Assembly: GCF_001942255.1 (NCBI RefSeq)
Contig: NZ_MKKC01000061.1
Location: 1-64,000, forward strand
Source of the DNA: Nocardiopsis sp. CNR-923
GTDB lineage: Bacteria > Actinomycetota > Actinomycetes > Streptosporangiales > Streptosporangiaceae
Direction: 5' to 3'
Length of the DNA stretch: 64,000 nucleotides
The position numbers and the translations under genes are program-made. Below the pieces are notes generated by a model that did not search any database, was not told the DNA's origin, and worked only from the letters and a program-made list of their open reading frames with translations. Positions 45,175 to 54,245 of the stretch are shown piece after piece (the stretch's first letter is position 1; the number at the start of each line of letters is the position of its first letter).

Positions 45175-45717
45175 TCACCGACCCGGGTGGCCGTTCTTCT
45201 CGGCCCGCTCGTGCCCCGCGGCGGCCTTGACCTTCTCCTTGACGGCCGTGGCCTTCTCCTCCAGGTTCTCGCGGGTCTCACGCACCTGTTCCCGGGCCTG
45301 GTCGAGGTGCTCCTGCCACTCCGCGTCCTGGGACGCCTGGCGGAGTCGGATCAGGGAGTAGACGATCACTCCCCCCAGCACCGCGGCTCCCCCGATCACG
45401 ACCCCGCGTCGCACGCGGGCGCTTGCGCGCAGACGCCTCCTCATGCGCGAACGCGGGCTCGGGTCGACGCGGTGGGCGGCCGCCGTGAGCATCCCGGCCA
45501 CCCGGGGCGCCACGGTGTCCTCGACGCGCTGTGCGGCCGTCTCCAACCTGGGAGCGGTCCAACCGCGCGCCTGGAGGAGCCTCAGGGCGGCCTGGTCCCG
45601 CGCCTGGTCGGCGTACGGGCCGAACCGGTCCGCCTGAGTCCGGGCCAGATCCTGCAGGCGGACGAGGGTCGCCTCGGCCTCCCTGCGTGCCTTGCGACGC
45701 TTCGAAGTGATGGGCAC
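45175..45717 (-). CDS. DUF5324-like membrane-associated protein
   Basis: A 180-residue basic protein, MPITSKRRKARREAEATLVRL, with long amphipathic helices, one hydrophobic segment (VVIGGAAVLGGVIVYSLI, about 108-126) and a charged C-terminal helix with Glu/Lys/Arg repeats. This matches the DUF5324 family found next to ppiA in streptomycetes. Divergent from ppiA. Role unknown. Confidence 0.75.
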   Translation of the reverse strand: MPITSKRRKARREAEATLVRLQDLARTQADRFGPYADQARDQAALRLLQARGWTAPRLETAAQRVEDTVAPRVAGMLTAAAHRVDPSPRSRMRRRLRASARVRRGVVIGGAAVLGGVIVYSLIRLRQASQDAEWQEHLDQAREQVRETRENLEEKATAVKEKVKAAAGHERAEKNGHPGR

Positions 45718-45839
45718 GTCGTCAGCTCCTTCGGTCGTTCTCGGTCCCCACCCAGCGGTGGCTGCACGCCGTGTTATCCGGGTGTTATCTCAACTTACGT
45801 CCTCTCCTTCGGCATTTGGCGTTCCGACACCGTACGGGT

Positions 45840-45848
45840 TGTCCACAG
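45840..45848 (+). promoter_or_regulatory. DnaA box TTGTCCACA between DUF5324 and ppiA
   Basis: A perfect consensus 9-mer in a divergent promoter region. Confidence 0.5.
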
Positions 45849-45887
45849 GTCGTCGGGGTTCCGGTGAAGTGAGGAGGTCGGACGGGT

Positions 45888-45893
45888 AACGTG
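45888..45893 (+). promoter_or_regulatory. Candidate -10 (TAACGT) of ppiA
   Basis: TAACGT fits TANNNT, 34 bases before the ppiA GTG, with the ribosome binding site GAAAGG in between. Confidence 0.35.
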
Positions 45894-45927
45894 AGCACGT
45901 AAGCGCACTCGACCGAAAGGCACGTAG

Positions 45928-46452
45928 GTGTCGGACTCCAAGGGCCAGGCCACCGCACGGCTGACCACCTCCGAGGGAACCATCGTCATCCGGCTGTTCG
46001 AGAAGGAGGCCCCCCAGACGGTCGCCAACTTCGTCGGTTTGGCCGAGGGGTCGAAGCAGTGGATGGACCCCGCCACGGGGAAGATGTCCAATGACAGCCT
46101 GTACGCGGGCACGATCTTCCACCGGGTCATCGACGGCTTCATGATCCAGGGCGGCTGTCCGCTCGGCACCGGTCGCGGCGGCCCCGGCTACAAGTTCGGC
46201 GACGAGATCCACCCCAAGCTCCGTTTCGACCGGCCGTTCCTGCTCGCCATGGCCAACGCGGGCCCGGGGACGAACGGCTCGCAGTTCTTCATCACCGTCA
46301 ACGAGCCGAACTGGCTCGACGGCCGCCACACCATCTTCGGTGAGGTCGTCGAGGGCTCCGACGTCGTCGAGAGCATCTCCACCGTCAAGACCGACCCCAA
46401 CGACCGCCCGCTGACGGACGTCGTCGTCGAGAGCGTCGAGATCACCCGATAG
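45928..46452 (+). CDS. ppiA: Cyclophilin-type peptidyl-prolyl isomerase
   Basis: A 174-residue cyclophilin. Catalytic core FHRVIDGFMIQGGCPLGTGRGGPGY (shown split: FHRVIDGFMIQGG, then GTGRGGPGY), AMANAGPGTNGSQFFIT and DGRHTIFGEVVEGSDVV. No signal peptide, so cytoplasmic. GTG at 45928 has GAAAGG upstream. 42 bases before the rhomboid gene. Confidence 0.95.
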   Translation: MSDSKGQATARLTTSEGTIVIRLFEKEAPQTVANFVGLAEGSKQWMDPATGKMSNDSLYAGTIFHRVIDGFMIQGGCPLGTGRGGPGYKFGDEIHPKLRFDRPFLLAMANAGPGTNGSQFFITVNEPNWLDGRHTIFGEVVEGSDVVESISTVKTDPNDRPLTDVVVESVEITR

Positions 46453-46494
46453 CGGAGACGACGTGCCCGGACACCGAGGAGTGAGAACCCGCCC

Positions 46495-47394
46495 ATGACC
46501 GCGTCGCCACGGCCCCCCGGCGCACCGCGCACCTGTTACCGGCACACGAACCGTGAGACCGGGGTCAGCTGCACCCGGTGCGAACGGCCCATCTGCCCGG
46601 ACTGCATGGTCGAGGCGTCCGTGGGCTACCAGTGTCCGAACTGTGTCACCGAGGGCCGGCGGAACACCCGCGCGGCCCGGACCGTGTTCGGCGGGCGGGT
46701 GGTGAGCAAGCCGTACGTCACCTGGACCATCCTGGGCCTGATGGCCGCGGGCTACCTCGCCCAGATGGTGACGGCCGCGTCCGCCCTCTCGGTCGGGGGC
46801 TCGTCCCTCGTCTGGGAGTTCGGGATGCTGGGTTTCGGGGTGACCGAGCGCGGGGAGACGCTCGGCGTCCTCTCTGGGGAGTGGTACCGGCTGATCAGCG
46901 CCGCCTTCCTGCACGGCGGTATCTTCCACCTGCTGTTCAACGGATACGCGATGTTCCTGCTCGGCGGCCAGCTGGAACGCTGGCTGGGGCACGGGCGGTT
47001 CCTGACGCTGTGGGTGCTCGGAGCCGTGGCCGGGTCGGTGCTCACCACCCTGGTCGAGCCGTACGGGTTCGCGGTCGGGGCCTCCGGGGCGATCTTCGCC
47101 CTCTTCGGCGCGGTGTTCGTGATCGGCCGACGGCTCGGTCTGGACCTGCGGATGGTCGCGGTGCTCCTGGCGGTCAACCTCGTGCTGACCTTCACCGTCC
47201 CGAACATCTCGTGGACCGCCCACATCGGCGGCCTGGTGGCGGGCCTGGCGCTGGGCGCGGTCTTCGCCTACCTGCCGCGCCGGAACACGGCGGCGACCCG
47301 CCGCACGGTCGTGCACGCGGTCGCGGCGGCGGGCTTCGCCGTGCTGCTCGTGGCCGCGCTGCTCGTTCTCCCCGGTGTCCTGGGACTGGTCTGA
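46495..47394 (+). CDS. Rhomboid family intramembrane serine protease with B-box-like zinc finger
   Basis: A 299-residue membrane protein. N-terminal zinc-binding motif (CYRHTNRETGVSCTRCERPI, CPDCMVEASVGYQCPNCV). Rhomboid core: HGGIFHLLFNGYAMFLLGGQLE (His-Asn pair), GASGAIFALFGAVFV with catalytic Ser, and WTAHIGGLVAGLALG with catalytic His. About six helices. Same layout as the Rv0110-like rhomboid near the origin in actinobacteria. Confidence 0.92.
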   Translation: MTASPRPPGAPRTCYRHTNRETGVSCTRCERPICPDCMVEASVGYQCPNCVTEGRRNTRAARTVFGGRVVSKPYVTWTILGLMAAGYLAQMVTAASALSVGGSSLVWEFGMLGFGVTERGETLGVLSGEWYRLISAAFLHGGIFHLLFNGYAMFLLGGQLERWLGHGRFLTLWVLGAVAGSVLTTLVEPYGFAVGASGAIFALFGAVFVIGRRLGLDLRMVAVLLAVNLVLTFTVPNISWTAHIGGLVAGLALGAVFAYLPRRNTAATRRTVVHAVAAAGFAVLLVAALLVLPGVLGLV

Positions 47395-47450
47395 CCGACG
47401 GCCGGAGCCCGTCGTCGCGTCAGGCGGCCCTCCGCGCCCCGGCCACGCGC

Positions 47451-47480
47451 AAGGGCCTCGGACCTGTGTCCGAGGCCCTT
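47451..47480. terminator. 13-bp perfect hairpin after the rhomboid gene
   Basis: Arms AAGGGCCTCGGAC and GTCCGAGGCCCTT around CTGT, 57 bases after the stop, followed by TCG. Strong terminator. Confidence 0.8.
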
Positions 47481-47547
47481 CGTCGCATGTGAACCCGGTC
47501 CCAACCGCCAGGGACGCCGGGCACGATGGACCAGGCTACCCACAGCC

Positions 47548-47556
47548 TGTGGATAA
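47548..47556 (-). promoter_or_regulatory. DnaA-box pair between rhomboid and crgA
   Basis: TGTGGATAA (inverse of TTATCCACA) with a second TGTGGAAAA seven bases further; preceded by CCACAGCC so that a palindrome CCACAGCCTGTGG forms. Close to the DnaA-rich region that neighbours crgA in some actinomycetes, but too small for oriC. Confidence 0.5.
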
Positions 47557-47585
47557 CCCTGTGGAAAACCGGGGTGTGCGGTCCG

Positions 47586-47840
47586 TCAGTGCCAGCGCGT
47601 GGACAGGATGACGGCCACGATGATGCCGCTGAAGCCGATCGCCAGGTTCCAGTTGTTCAGGTCCCGCATGTACGGAACGAACTGGCCCGCGATGTAGTAG
47701 ACGCCGATCCAGAGGATGCCCGCGATGAAGAAGCCCAGCATGGTCGGGACCAGCCAGCGCGGTGTGACCTTGGGCTTCTCCTTCGAAGGAGGCGGCGTGT
47801 AGACGGCCTTCTTCTTGCGGTCGCTGCGGGACTTGGGCAC
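47586..47840 (-). CDS. crgA: Cell division protein CrgA
   Basis: An 84-residue protein, VPKSRSDRKKKAVYTPPPS, with two hydrophobic helices (WLVPTMLGFFIAGILWIGVYYI at about 30-52, then WNLAIGFSGIIVAVILS at about 65-80) and the CrgA end STRWH. It interacts with FtsZ/FtsI in actinobacteria. GTG at 47840. Same neighbourhood (rhomboid, then crgA, then pknB) as in streptomycetes and mycobacteria. Confidence 0.92.
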   Translation of the reverse strand: MPKSRSDRKKKAVYTPPPSKEKPKVTPRWLVPTMLGFFIAGILWIGVYYIAGQFVPYMRDLNNWNLAIGFSGIIVAVILSTRWH

Positions 47841-48006
47841 GGGCGCTGCTCCAGAGAGGTGGGCGGTTCGAAACGATCCACAGTCTACGCCCCGGAGTGG
47901 GGCTCCGTCACCGCCGCACGGACACGATCCGCGCGGCATGTTCTTCCGGCGCACCGCGGGGGCGCGCTCCGAAGAGCGCGGCCCCCGTTCGTCGTCCGTG
48001 CTTCCC

Positions 48007-49836
48007 TCAGGGCCTGCGGAAGGGGAAGCCCCCGTCATCGTCGTCGCCGGGCCCCTCCGGCTCGTCAGGCGGGGTCGGCAGGGTCGGATCGGTCGGCTCG
48101 CCCGTGTCGTCGCCCGGCTGAGGCTGTTCGGTCTGCGGCTCCGCGGCGATGGTCACCGTCACCGTGCCGCCGGGCGCGACCTGCTGGTTCGCCTGTGGCG
48201 ACTGGGCGATCACCACGCCTGCCGCGGCGTTGCTGGTCTCCTGTTCGACGAACTCCCCGACCAGCCCGCTCCCCTGGAGAGCGGCCTCAGCGCCGACCCG
48301 GTTCATGCCGATCAGATCCGGCACGTCCACCTGATCGGGACCGGAGGAGATGTACAGGGTGATCTCGCTGTCCGGAGCCACCTCCCGGCCCGCGGCCGGG
48401 TCGGTCCCGACCGCGCTGCCCTCGGCGACCTCGTCGCTGGCCCGCTGTTCGGTCCGGACGTCCTCGAAGCCCTCGCTGGACAGCGTGCTCCGGGCCTGTG
48501 ACTCGGTCTGCCCCTGCACGTCCGGGATCTCCACGGCCTCCGGGCCGGCGGACACGGCCAGGACGACCTCCTCGTTCAGGGGGTGTTCGGTCCCGGCTGA
48601 CGGATTGGTCTCCAGCACCGTGCCCGGCTCGGCCTCGTCAGCCCGTTCCTCCGTGGTGACGTCGTCGAAGCCCGCGTCGGTCAGCGCCGCCCGCGCTTCG
48701 TCCTCCGTCTCTCCGACCACGTCGGGGACGGCGACCGACTCGACCGTCGGCACATTGTCCCGGGTGAACAGCCAGAAGGCCAGTATGAGGGAGCCGATCA
48801 CACCGACGGCGAGCAGGGCCCAGAGCGCGCCCCTGCCGGCGCCGCCCTTGCGCTCCTGCTCGTACCGGTCGTCGTAGTCGTCGTCGTACCGGTCGTCGTA
48901 GTCATCGCCGTAGCCGCCGTACCCGCCGCCGTTGGCGGGAGGCAGTGCGGTGGTGGCGCCCGCGGCGGCCATCGCCATGGTGCCCGCCTGCGTGGGCATG
49001 CCCGCGAGGCCGCGCTGGATGTCCGCCCGCATCTCCGCGGCGTTCTGGTAGCGCTCCTCGCGGTCCTTGGTCATCGCGCGGAGGGTGACGTCCTCCAGCC
49101 ATTCGGGGACCTGCGCGTCGATCTCGGTCGGTGGGACGGGTTCCTCGCGTACGTGCTGGTAGGCGATCGACACGGGAGAGTCGCCGGTGAAGGGGGGACG
49201 CCCGGTGAGGAGTTCGTAGAGCACGCACCCGGTGGAGTAGATGTCGCTGCGCGGGTCCACCCGCTCGCCGCGCGCCTGTTCCGGGGACAGGTACTGTGCC
49301 GTGCCGATGACCTGGGACGCCTGGGTCATGGTGGCCTGGTCGTCGCCCATCGACCGGGCGATGCCGAAGTCCATCACCTTGACCTCGGCGTTGCGGGTCA
49401 GCATCACGTTGGCGGGCTTGATGTCGCGGTGGACGATCCCGTTGTCGTGGCTGTACTCCAGCGCGTTGAGGATGCCGTCGACGAGTTCCGCCGACCGTTC
49501 CGGCAGCAGACGCCGGTCGTCGTCGAGCAACTCCTTCAGAGTGCGTCCGTCCACGTACTCCATGACGATGTACGGGATGGAGACGCCGTCCACGACGTCC
49601 TCGCCGGTGTCGTAGACGGCGATGATCGCCGGGTGGTTCAGCGAGGCCGCGGACTGGGCCTCGCGGCGGAACCTGGCCTGGAACACGTGGTCGCGGGCGA
49701 GGTCGTGTCGAAGGGTCTTGATCGCGACGAGCCGGTCGAGCCGGAGGTCGCGTGCGCGGTGGACCTCGGCCATGCCGCCGCGCCCGACGACGGTGTCGAG
49801 TTCGTAGCGTCCACCAAGGAGCCGGGGCTGGGACAT
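48007..49836 (-). CDS. pknB: PknB-type Ser/Thr kinase with PASTA domains
   Basis: A 609-residue kinase. ATP loop GRGGMAEVHRARD, Lys40 (LVAIKTL), HRDIKPANVML, MDFGIARS, GTAQYLSPEQARGE. Cytoplasmic low-complexity DDYDDRY region (about 305-330), transmembrane helix LLAVGVIGSLILAFWLFT (about 345-363). Then three PASTA domains (AVPDVVGETEDEARAAL, EIPDVQGQTESQARSTL, DVPDLIGMNRVGAEAAL) and a Pro/Asp-rich tail. Binds peptidoglycan fragments and signals to the growth machinery. ATG at 49836. Unlike the other genes of the operon, its frame is intact. Confidence 0.95.
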   Translation of the reverse strand: MSQPRLLGGRYELDTVVGRGGMAEVHRARDLRLDRLVAIKTLRHDLARDHVFQARFRREAQSAASLNHPAIIAVYDTGEDVVDGVSIPYIVMEYVDGRTLKELLDDDRRLLPERSAELVDGILNALEYSHDNGIVHRDIKPANVMLTRNAEVKVMDFGIARSMGDDQATMTQASQVIGTAQYLSPEQARGERVDPRSDIYSTGCVLYELLTGRPPFTGDSPVSIAYQHVREEPVPPTEIDAQVPEWLEDVTLRAMTKDREERYQNAAEMRADIQRGLAGMPTQAGTMAMAAAGATTALPPANGGGYGGYGDDYDDRYDDDYDDRYEQERKGGAGRGALWALLAVGVIGSLILAFWLFTRDNVPTVESVAVPDVVGETEDEARAALTDAGFDDVTTEERADEAEPGTVLETNPSAGTEHPLNEEVVLAVSAGPEAVEIPDVQGQTESQARSTLSSEGFEDVRTEQRASDEVAEGSAVGTDPAAGREVAPDSEITLYISSGPDQVDVPDLIGMNRVGAEAALQGSGLVGEFVEQETSNAAAGVVIAQSPQANQQVAPGGTVTVTIAAEPQTEQPQPGDDTGEPTDPTLPTPPDEPEGPGDDDDGGFPFRRP

Positions 49837-49916
49837 GTCGTGTACTAATCCTCGTGTCTTCCGGCGGCCGCCCGCGGGCCGCCGCCTACCCTGAGCGTCG
49901 TTCGCTCATTACCTCA

Positions 49917-51373
49917 TCATGTGTCAGTGCCGTCGGGCGGGGTTCCGGGGTCCTCGTCCACGGGGTCTTCCGGTGTCGTGCCCCCGTCGTCGACGGGTTC
50001 CTCGTCCTCGTCGGCGGGTGTCTCGCCCTCCTCGGGGACGGTCGGTTCACGGGTCTCCCCGTCGTCGTGCTCGTCGTCCTCCGGTGCCGGGTACTCCTCC
50101 TGTGTGGCCTCCTCCGGCTGGTTGGTCCATCCGCTGTCGGGCTGCTCGTCCACGGGCCGCTCCTGCGTTCCGTCGCCCTCGATCGCGCCCTCCGAGGGGA
50201 CGGAGACGGGCGACTCCGACGAGGCCGGAGGATCGACGGTCTCGCGTACGGGGTCGGCCTCGGGCGGACCGCCGTACAGGAAACCGGCCACCACGGCGGC
50301 CGCGACGAGGAGCGCCGCAACGACCAGGGCGAGGACGACGGGGAGCCTGATCCGCCGCTGGGACGCTTCCGACAGCCTAGCCGAGTCCCCAGGTTCACCA
50401 GGGGTTACGGTCGGCTGGTCGGCGGTTCGCCAACGGAGGGGGCCGCTCCCGGTGTCCTGCACCGCGCCGACCACTGCCGTCCGGGTGACCGAGCCGAACC
50501 CGGCGGAGGGTGTGGGTGGGCCGGTCCCGGCGTTCGACCGGATGACGGCGGCCATGTGCGCCACCTCGCTCGCCGAGGCCGGGCGCTCCTCGGGGTCCTT
50601 CAGCAGGAGCACCGAGACGAGGTCGTCGATGTCGGCCGGGATGTCGTCGGCAGTTCGGGTGGCTCGTCGCGGGTGTGGGCCAGGGCGAGCGCGACGGGGT
50701 TGTCGCCCGTGAAGGGCGGCTGACCGGCCAGGCACTCGTACGCCACCACCCCGAGCGCGTACAGGTCGGACGCCGCGCTCGCGGGGCGTCCGGAGGCCTG
50801 TTCGGGTGAGATGTACTGCGCGGTGCCCATGACCATCCCGGTCTGGGTGAGCGTCACCGACATGTCGCCGCGGGCGATGCCGAAGTCGGTGAGCTTGATC
50901 TGGCCGTCACCGGTGACCAGAAGGTTGCCCGGCTTGATGTCGCGGTGGACCACGCCGCGCGCGTGCGCGGCGGCCAGGGCCTGAGCGGACTGGCACACGA
51001 AGTCGAGGGTACGGTCCGGGGTCAGACGCCCCTCCTCCCGTACCACCTGGGAGAGGGACACCCCGACCACGAGCTCCATGATGAGGAAGGCGCGGCCGTC
51101 CTCCTCACCGTAGTCGTAGACCTGGGCGATGCCCGGGTGGGACAGGCCCGCGGCGATCCGCCCTTCGGTGCGGAACCGTTGGCGGGCCGTCGGTTCCGCC
51201 ATCTGCGACGGGTGCAGGAGCTTCACGGCCACCGGCCGGTTCAGCAGTGTGTCCGTCGCCTTCCAGACGGCGCCCATACCGCCGGAGCCCACCTGTTCCT
51301 CCAGGCGGTAACGGGAGCTCAGAACGGTCCCGGTGAGCCCACCGGGATCCTTCGGGGGCTCGTAGGCGCTCAC
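49917..51373 (-). CDS. pknA: PknA-type Ser/Thr kinase (frame break near 50649)
   Basis: GTG at 51373 overlaps the pbpA stop by four bases. Kinase domain: YRLEEQVGSGGMGAVWKATD, VAVKLLHPSQM, HRDIKPGNLLV, TDFGIARG, GTAQYISPEQASG. The frame changes near 50649, after DEPPELP, to DDIPADIDDLVSVLLLKD. A missing base (GTCGTCGGC for GTCGTCCGGC) restores ELPDDIPADIDDL. Then a juxtamembrane linker, one transmembrane helix (VVLALVVAALLVAAAVVAGF) and an acidic Glu/Asp/Thr/Pro-rich tail of about 100 residues with no PASTA domains. Confidence 0.9.
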
Positions 51374-52839
51374 TCGAGCACCACTGCCTCCATCATGGCG
51401 CGTGCGATCGGCGCCGCGAGGGTGCCGCCGCTGCCGCCACCGTGCTCGATGACGACCGCGACCGCGATCTCGGGGTCGTCCGCCGGCGCGAAACCGATGA
51501 ACCAGTTGTGCGTGGCCTGGTCGCCGCCGGTCTCGGCGGTGCCGGTCTTGCCCGCGACCTCCGTGCCGGAGATCGCTCCGCCGGTTCCGGAGCCCTCCGG
51601 AGCCGTGGTGACCAGGACCATCATGTCGGTGAGGTCCTCGGCGGTGCTCGCGCTGACCGCCTGCGAGAACGTCTCCGGCTGGGTCTCGGTGACCACGGAC
51701 ATGTCCGAGTCCAGCACCGAGTCGACGAGGTAGGGGCGCATGATCTCGCCGCCGTTGGCCACACCGGCGGCGACCATGGCCATCTGGAGCGGCGTGGCCT
51801 GGACGTTGGACTGGCCGATGCCGGCGCGGCCGAGGATGCTGTCGTCGGTCTCGACCGGGGCCAGGCTCGGCTCGACGCTCAGCGGAACCTGGAGCTCCTC
51901 GCCCTCGGGCGGGTTGAAGCCGAACGCGCTGGCCTGGTCGGACAGTGCCTGCCCGCCCATCTCCATCGCCCAGTTGGCCATGGACGTGTTGCAGGAGATC
52001 TGGATCGAGTGCGCCAGGGTGTCCGGCTGGCCGCCGTTGCACGTGCCTCCGGGGGTGGCGTTGGGCAGTACGGGGCCGTTCGCGAAGTCCAGGAGGTCCG
52101 GAGCGTCGATCGTGGACTCGGGTGTGGCGCCCAGACTCTCGATCGCGGCGGCGGCGGTCACGACCTTGAACGTGGAGCCCGGGGGGTAGAGCTCGTTGAA
52201 GGCCCGGTTGAGCAGGGGCTGGTCCGGGTCCTGCTCCAACTCCACGAAGTTGTTCACCGCGGTGTCCCGGTCGGTGACGCTGGCGACGTCGTTGGCGTCG
52301 TAGCTCGGGGCCGAGACGGCGCCGAGGATCGCCCCGGTGTTCGGGTCGAGCGCCACCGCGGCCCCCTGGAAGCCGCCGTCGCGGAAGCCGTCGAACCCGG
52401 CCTCCTGCACCTCGGGGTCGAGCGTCAGTCCGACCCGCGCGCCCTCGGGCTCGCGGCCGGTGATGATGTCGCGGAAGTTGCGCACGGCGAGCCGGTCGTC
52501 GGTTCCGTCGAGGAGCGAGTTCTCGGCGCTCTCGATGCCGGTGGTGCTGTACACGCTGAGGACGCCGGTGACCGGCGTGTACATCTCGCCGCCGGTGTAC
52601 TGGCGCTGGTACAGCGGGCTGCCGCTCTCCTCGGCGACGTTCTCCGAGAAGGCGACGCTCTCTCCCGCGATCTCGATCGGCCCGCGCGGTCGGCTGAGGT
52701 GTTCGCTGTACTGGCGGGTGTTGAGCGGGTCCTCGATCAGCGCGTCGGCGCGGAACCCCTGGATCCAGGTCAGGTTCAGCATCAGGACCGCGAACAGCGC
52801 CATCGTGAAGACGCTGAGTCGGCGGATCGGTGTGTTCAT
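51370..52839 (-). CDS. pbpA: PbpA-type class B penicillin-binding protein
   Basis: A 489-residue monofunctional transpeptidase. N-terminal helix (FTMALFAVLMLNLTWIQGF, about 11-30), then transpeptidase domain: YPPGSTFKVVTAAAAI (SxxK), QISCNTSMANWAM (SxN) and VAGKTGTAETGG (KTG). ATGA overlap with the rodA stop at 52836-52839. Works with RodA on elongation/septal peptidoglycan. Confidence 0.94.
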   Translation of the reverse strand: MNTPIRRLSVFTMALFAVLMLNLTWIQGFRADALIEDPLNTRQYSEHLSRPRGPIEIAGESVAFSENVAEESGSPLYQRQYTGGEMYTPVTGVLSVYSTTGIESAENSLLDGTDDRLAVRNFRDIITGREPEGARVGLTLDPEVQEAGFDGFRDGGFQGAAVALDPNTGAILGAVSAPSYDANDVASVTDRDTAVNNFVELEQDPDQPLLNRAFNELYPPGSTFKVVTAAAAIESLGATPESTIDAPDLLDFANGPVLPNATPGGTCNGGQPDTLAHSIQISCNTSMANWAMEMGGQALSDQASAFGFNPPEGEELQVPLSVEPSLAPVETDDSILGRAGIGQSNVQATPLQMAMVAAGVANGGEIMRPYLVDSVLDSDMSVVTETQPETFSQAVSASTAEDLTDMMVLVTTAPEGSGTGGAISGTEVAGKTGTAETGGDQATHNWFIGFAPADDPEIAVAVVIEHGGGSGGTLAAPIARAMMEAVVLE

Positions 52840-54242
52840 CGTCTGATCACCTGGGTCGCGCCCTCGTCCTGGATCGCTTGCGGGGCGGGACGGCGGGCGT
52901 TGTCGCTGATCCGCAACAGGATGCCCATCATGATCCAGCTCGCCATGAGGGCCGAACCGCCGGACGCCATGAACGGTGTGGTGGAACCGGTCAGCGGGAT
53001 GACCCTGGTCAGCCCGCCCAGGACGATGAAGACCTGGTAGGCGAGGACGAAGGCGATGCCGCTGGTCAGTAGCTTGTCGAACGGGATGGTGGAGGCCAGC
53101 GCGACGCGCATGCCGCGCTCGACCAGGAGGAACAGCACGATCAGCACGCTGAGCAGGCCGGTCAGTCCGATCTCCTCCCCGAGTGAGGCGAGGATGAAGT
53201 CGCTGTCCGCCGCGAAGATCGTGTGCGCCTCGCCGCCGCCGATGCCGGTGCCGAAGAGCCCGCCGTAACCCATGCCGACCAGTCCCTGGACCAGCTGCTG
53301 GCTACCGCCGACCTCGTTGTAGACGTCCTGCTCGAACGCGTTCATCCAGATGTTCACGCGGGCCTGGACGTGCCAGAAGAGCAGGTAGGCGAGGCTGGCG
53401 CCGGCCATGAACATGGCCAGGCCGATGACGACCCACGAGGAGCGCTGGGTGGCGACGTAGAGCATGGCCAGGAAGGTGCCGAAGAGCAGCAGGGAGGTGC
53501 CCAGGTCGCGCAGGAGCACCAGGACGCCGATGGCCAGGACCCAGCCGACGAGGATCGGGGCCAGGTCGCGGCCGCGGGGCAGGTCGATGATCTTGAATCG
53601 GCCGACCTTGATCGGCTTGCCGACGATCGCCAGGACCTGCCGCTTGTTCATCAGGTACGAGGCCAGGAAGATGACCAGCGCGATCTTGGCGAACTCGGAG
53701 GGCTGCATGGTGAACGGCCCGATGCCGATCCAGAGCCGGGCGCCGTACACCGACACGCCCAGACCGGGGATCACGGGCAGCAGGAGCAGGAAGATGGCGA
53801 CCAGGCCGCTGATGTAGGTGTAGCGCTGAAGGACCCTGGGGTTCTTCAGGAAGATGATGATCAGGAAGCAGCAGACCAGCCCGACCCCGGACCAGACGAG
53901 CTGCATGCCCGCGCCGGCGCGCTCGATGTCCTCGGCCCCGATCGCGTCCAGCCGCCAGATCATCGCGACCCCGACCCCGTTGAGGAAGAGGGTGCAGGGG
54001 AGGATGAGCGGGTCCGCGTAGGGGGCGAAGAACCGCATGGCGACGTGGGCCGCGATGGACAGGACGCCGAAGGTCAGTCCGACGGTCCACATCGCGGACG
54101 GGACGCGTCCGTTCAGGTTCAGGCCGGCGACGGCGATGCCGACCATGGTGATGGCGATGGCGACCGCGACGAGGACCAGTTCGGCGTTGCGCCGCTTGAT
54201 CGGGGGGAGCGCGGTGGGCGCCTCAGCGGTGGCGGTGCTCAA
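52836..54242 (-). CDS. rodA: RodA/FtsW family peptidoglycan polymerase
   Basis: A 468-residue polytopic SEDS protein with about 11 hydrophobic segments. Family motifs: VYGARLWIGIGPFTMQPSEF, LRDLGTSLLLFGTFLAML, GSQQLVQGLVGMGYGGLFG, GEEIGLTGLLSVLI and the C-terminal PLTGSTTPFMASGGSALMA. TTG at 54242 with a GGGGTGA ribosome binding site that overlaps the end of the phosphatase gene. Confidence 0.92.
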   Translation of the reverse strand: MSTATAEAPTALPPIKRRNAELVLVAVAIAITMVGIAVAGLNLNGRVPSAMWTVGLTFGVLSIAAHVAMRFFAPYADPLILPCTLFLNGVGVAMIWRLDAIGAEDIERAGAGMQLVWSGVGLVCCFLIIIFLKNPRVLQRYTYISGLVAIFLLLLPVIPGLGVSVYGARLWIGIGPFTMQPSEFAKIALVIFLASYLMNKRQVLAIVGKPIKVGRFKIIDLPRGRDLAPILVGWVLAIGVLVLLRDLGTSLLLFGTFLAMLYVATQRSSWVVIGLAMFMAGASLAYLLFWHVQARVNIWMNAFEQDVYNEVGGSQQLVQGLVGMGYGGLFGTGIGGGEAHTIFAADSDFILASLGEEIGLTGLLSVLIVLFLLVERGMRVALASTIPFDKLLTSGIAFVLAYQVFIVLGGLTRVIPLTGSTTPFMASGGSALMASWIMMGILLRISDNARRPAPQAIQDEGATQVIRR

Positions 54243-54245
54243 AGG

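Noticed and set aside
47541-47570. An oriC-like origin because of DnaA boxes near crgA
   Set aside because: Only two nearby boxes and no dnaA or dnaN gene or AT-rich unwinding element; an actinomycete oriC holds more than ten boxes over several hundred bases.
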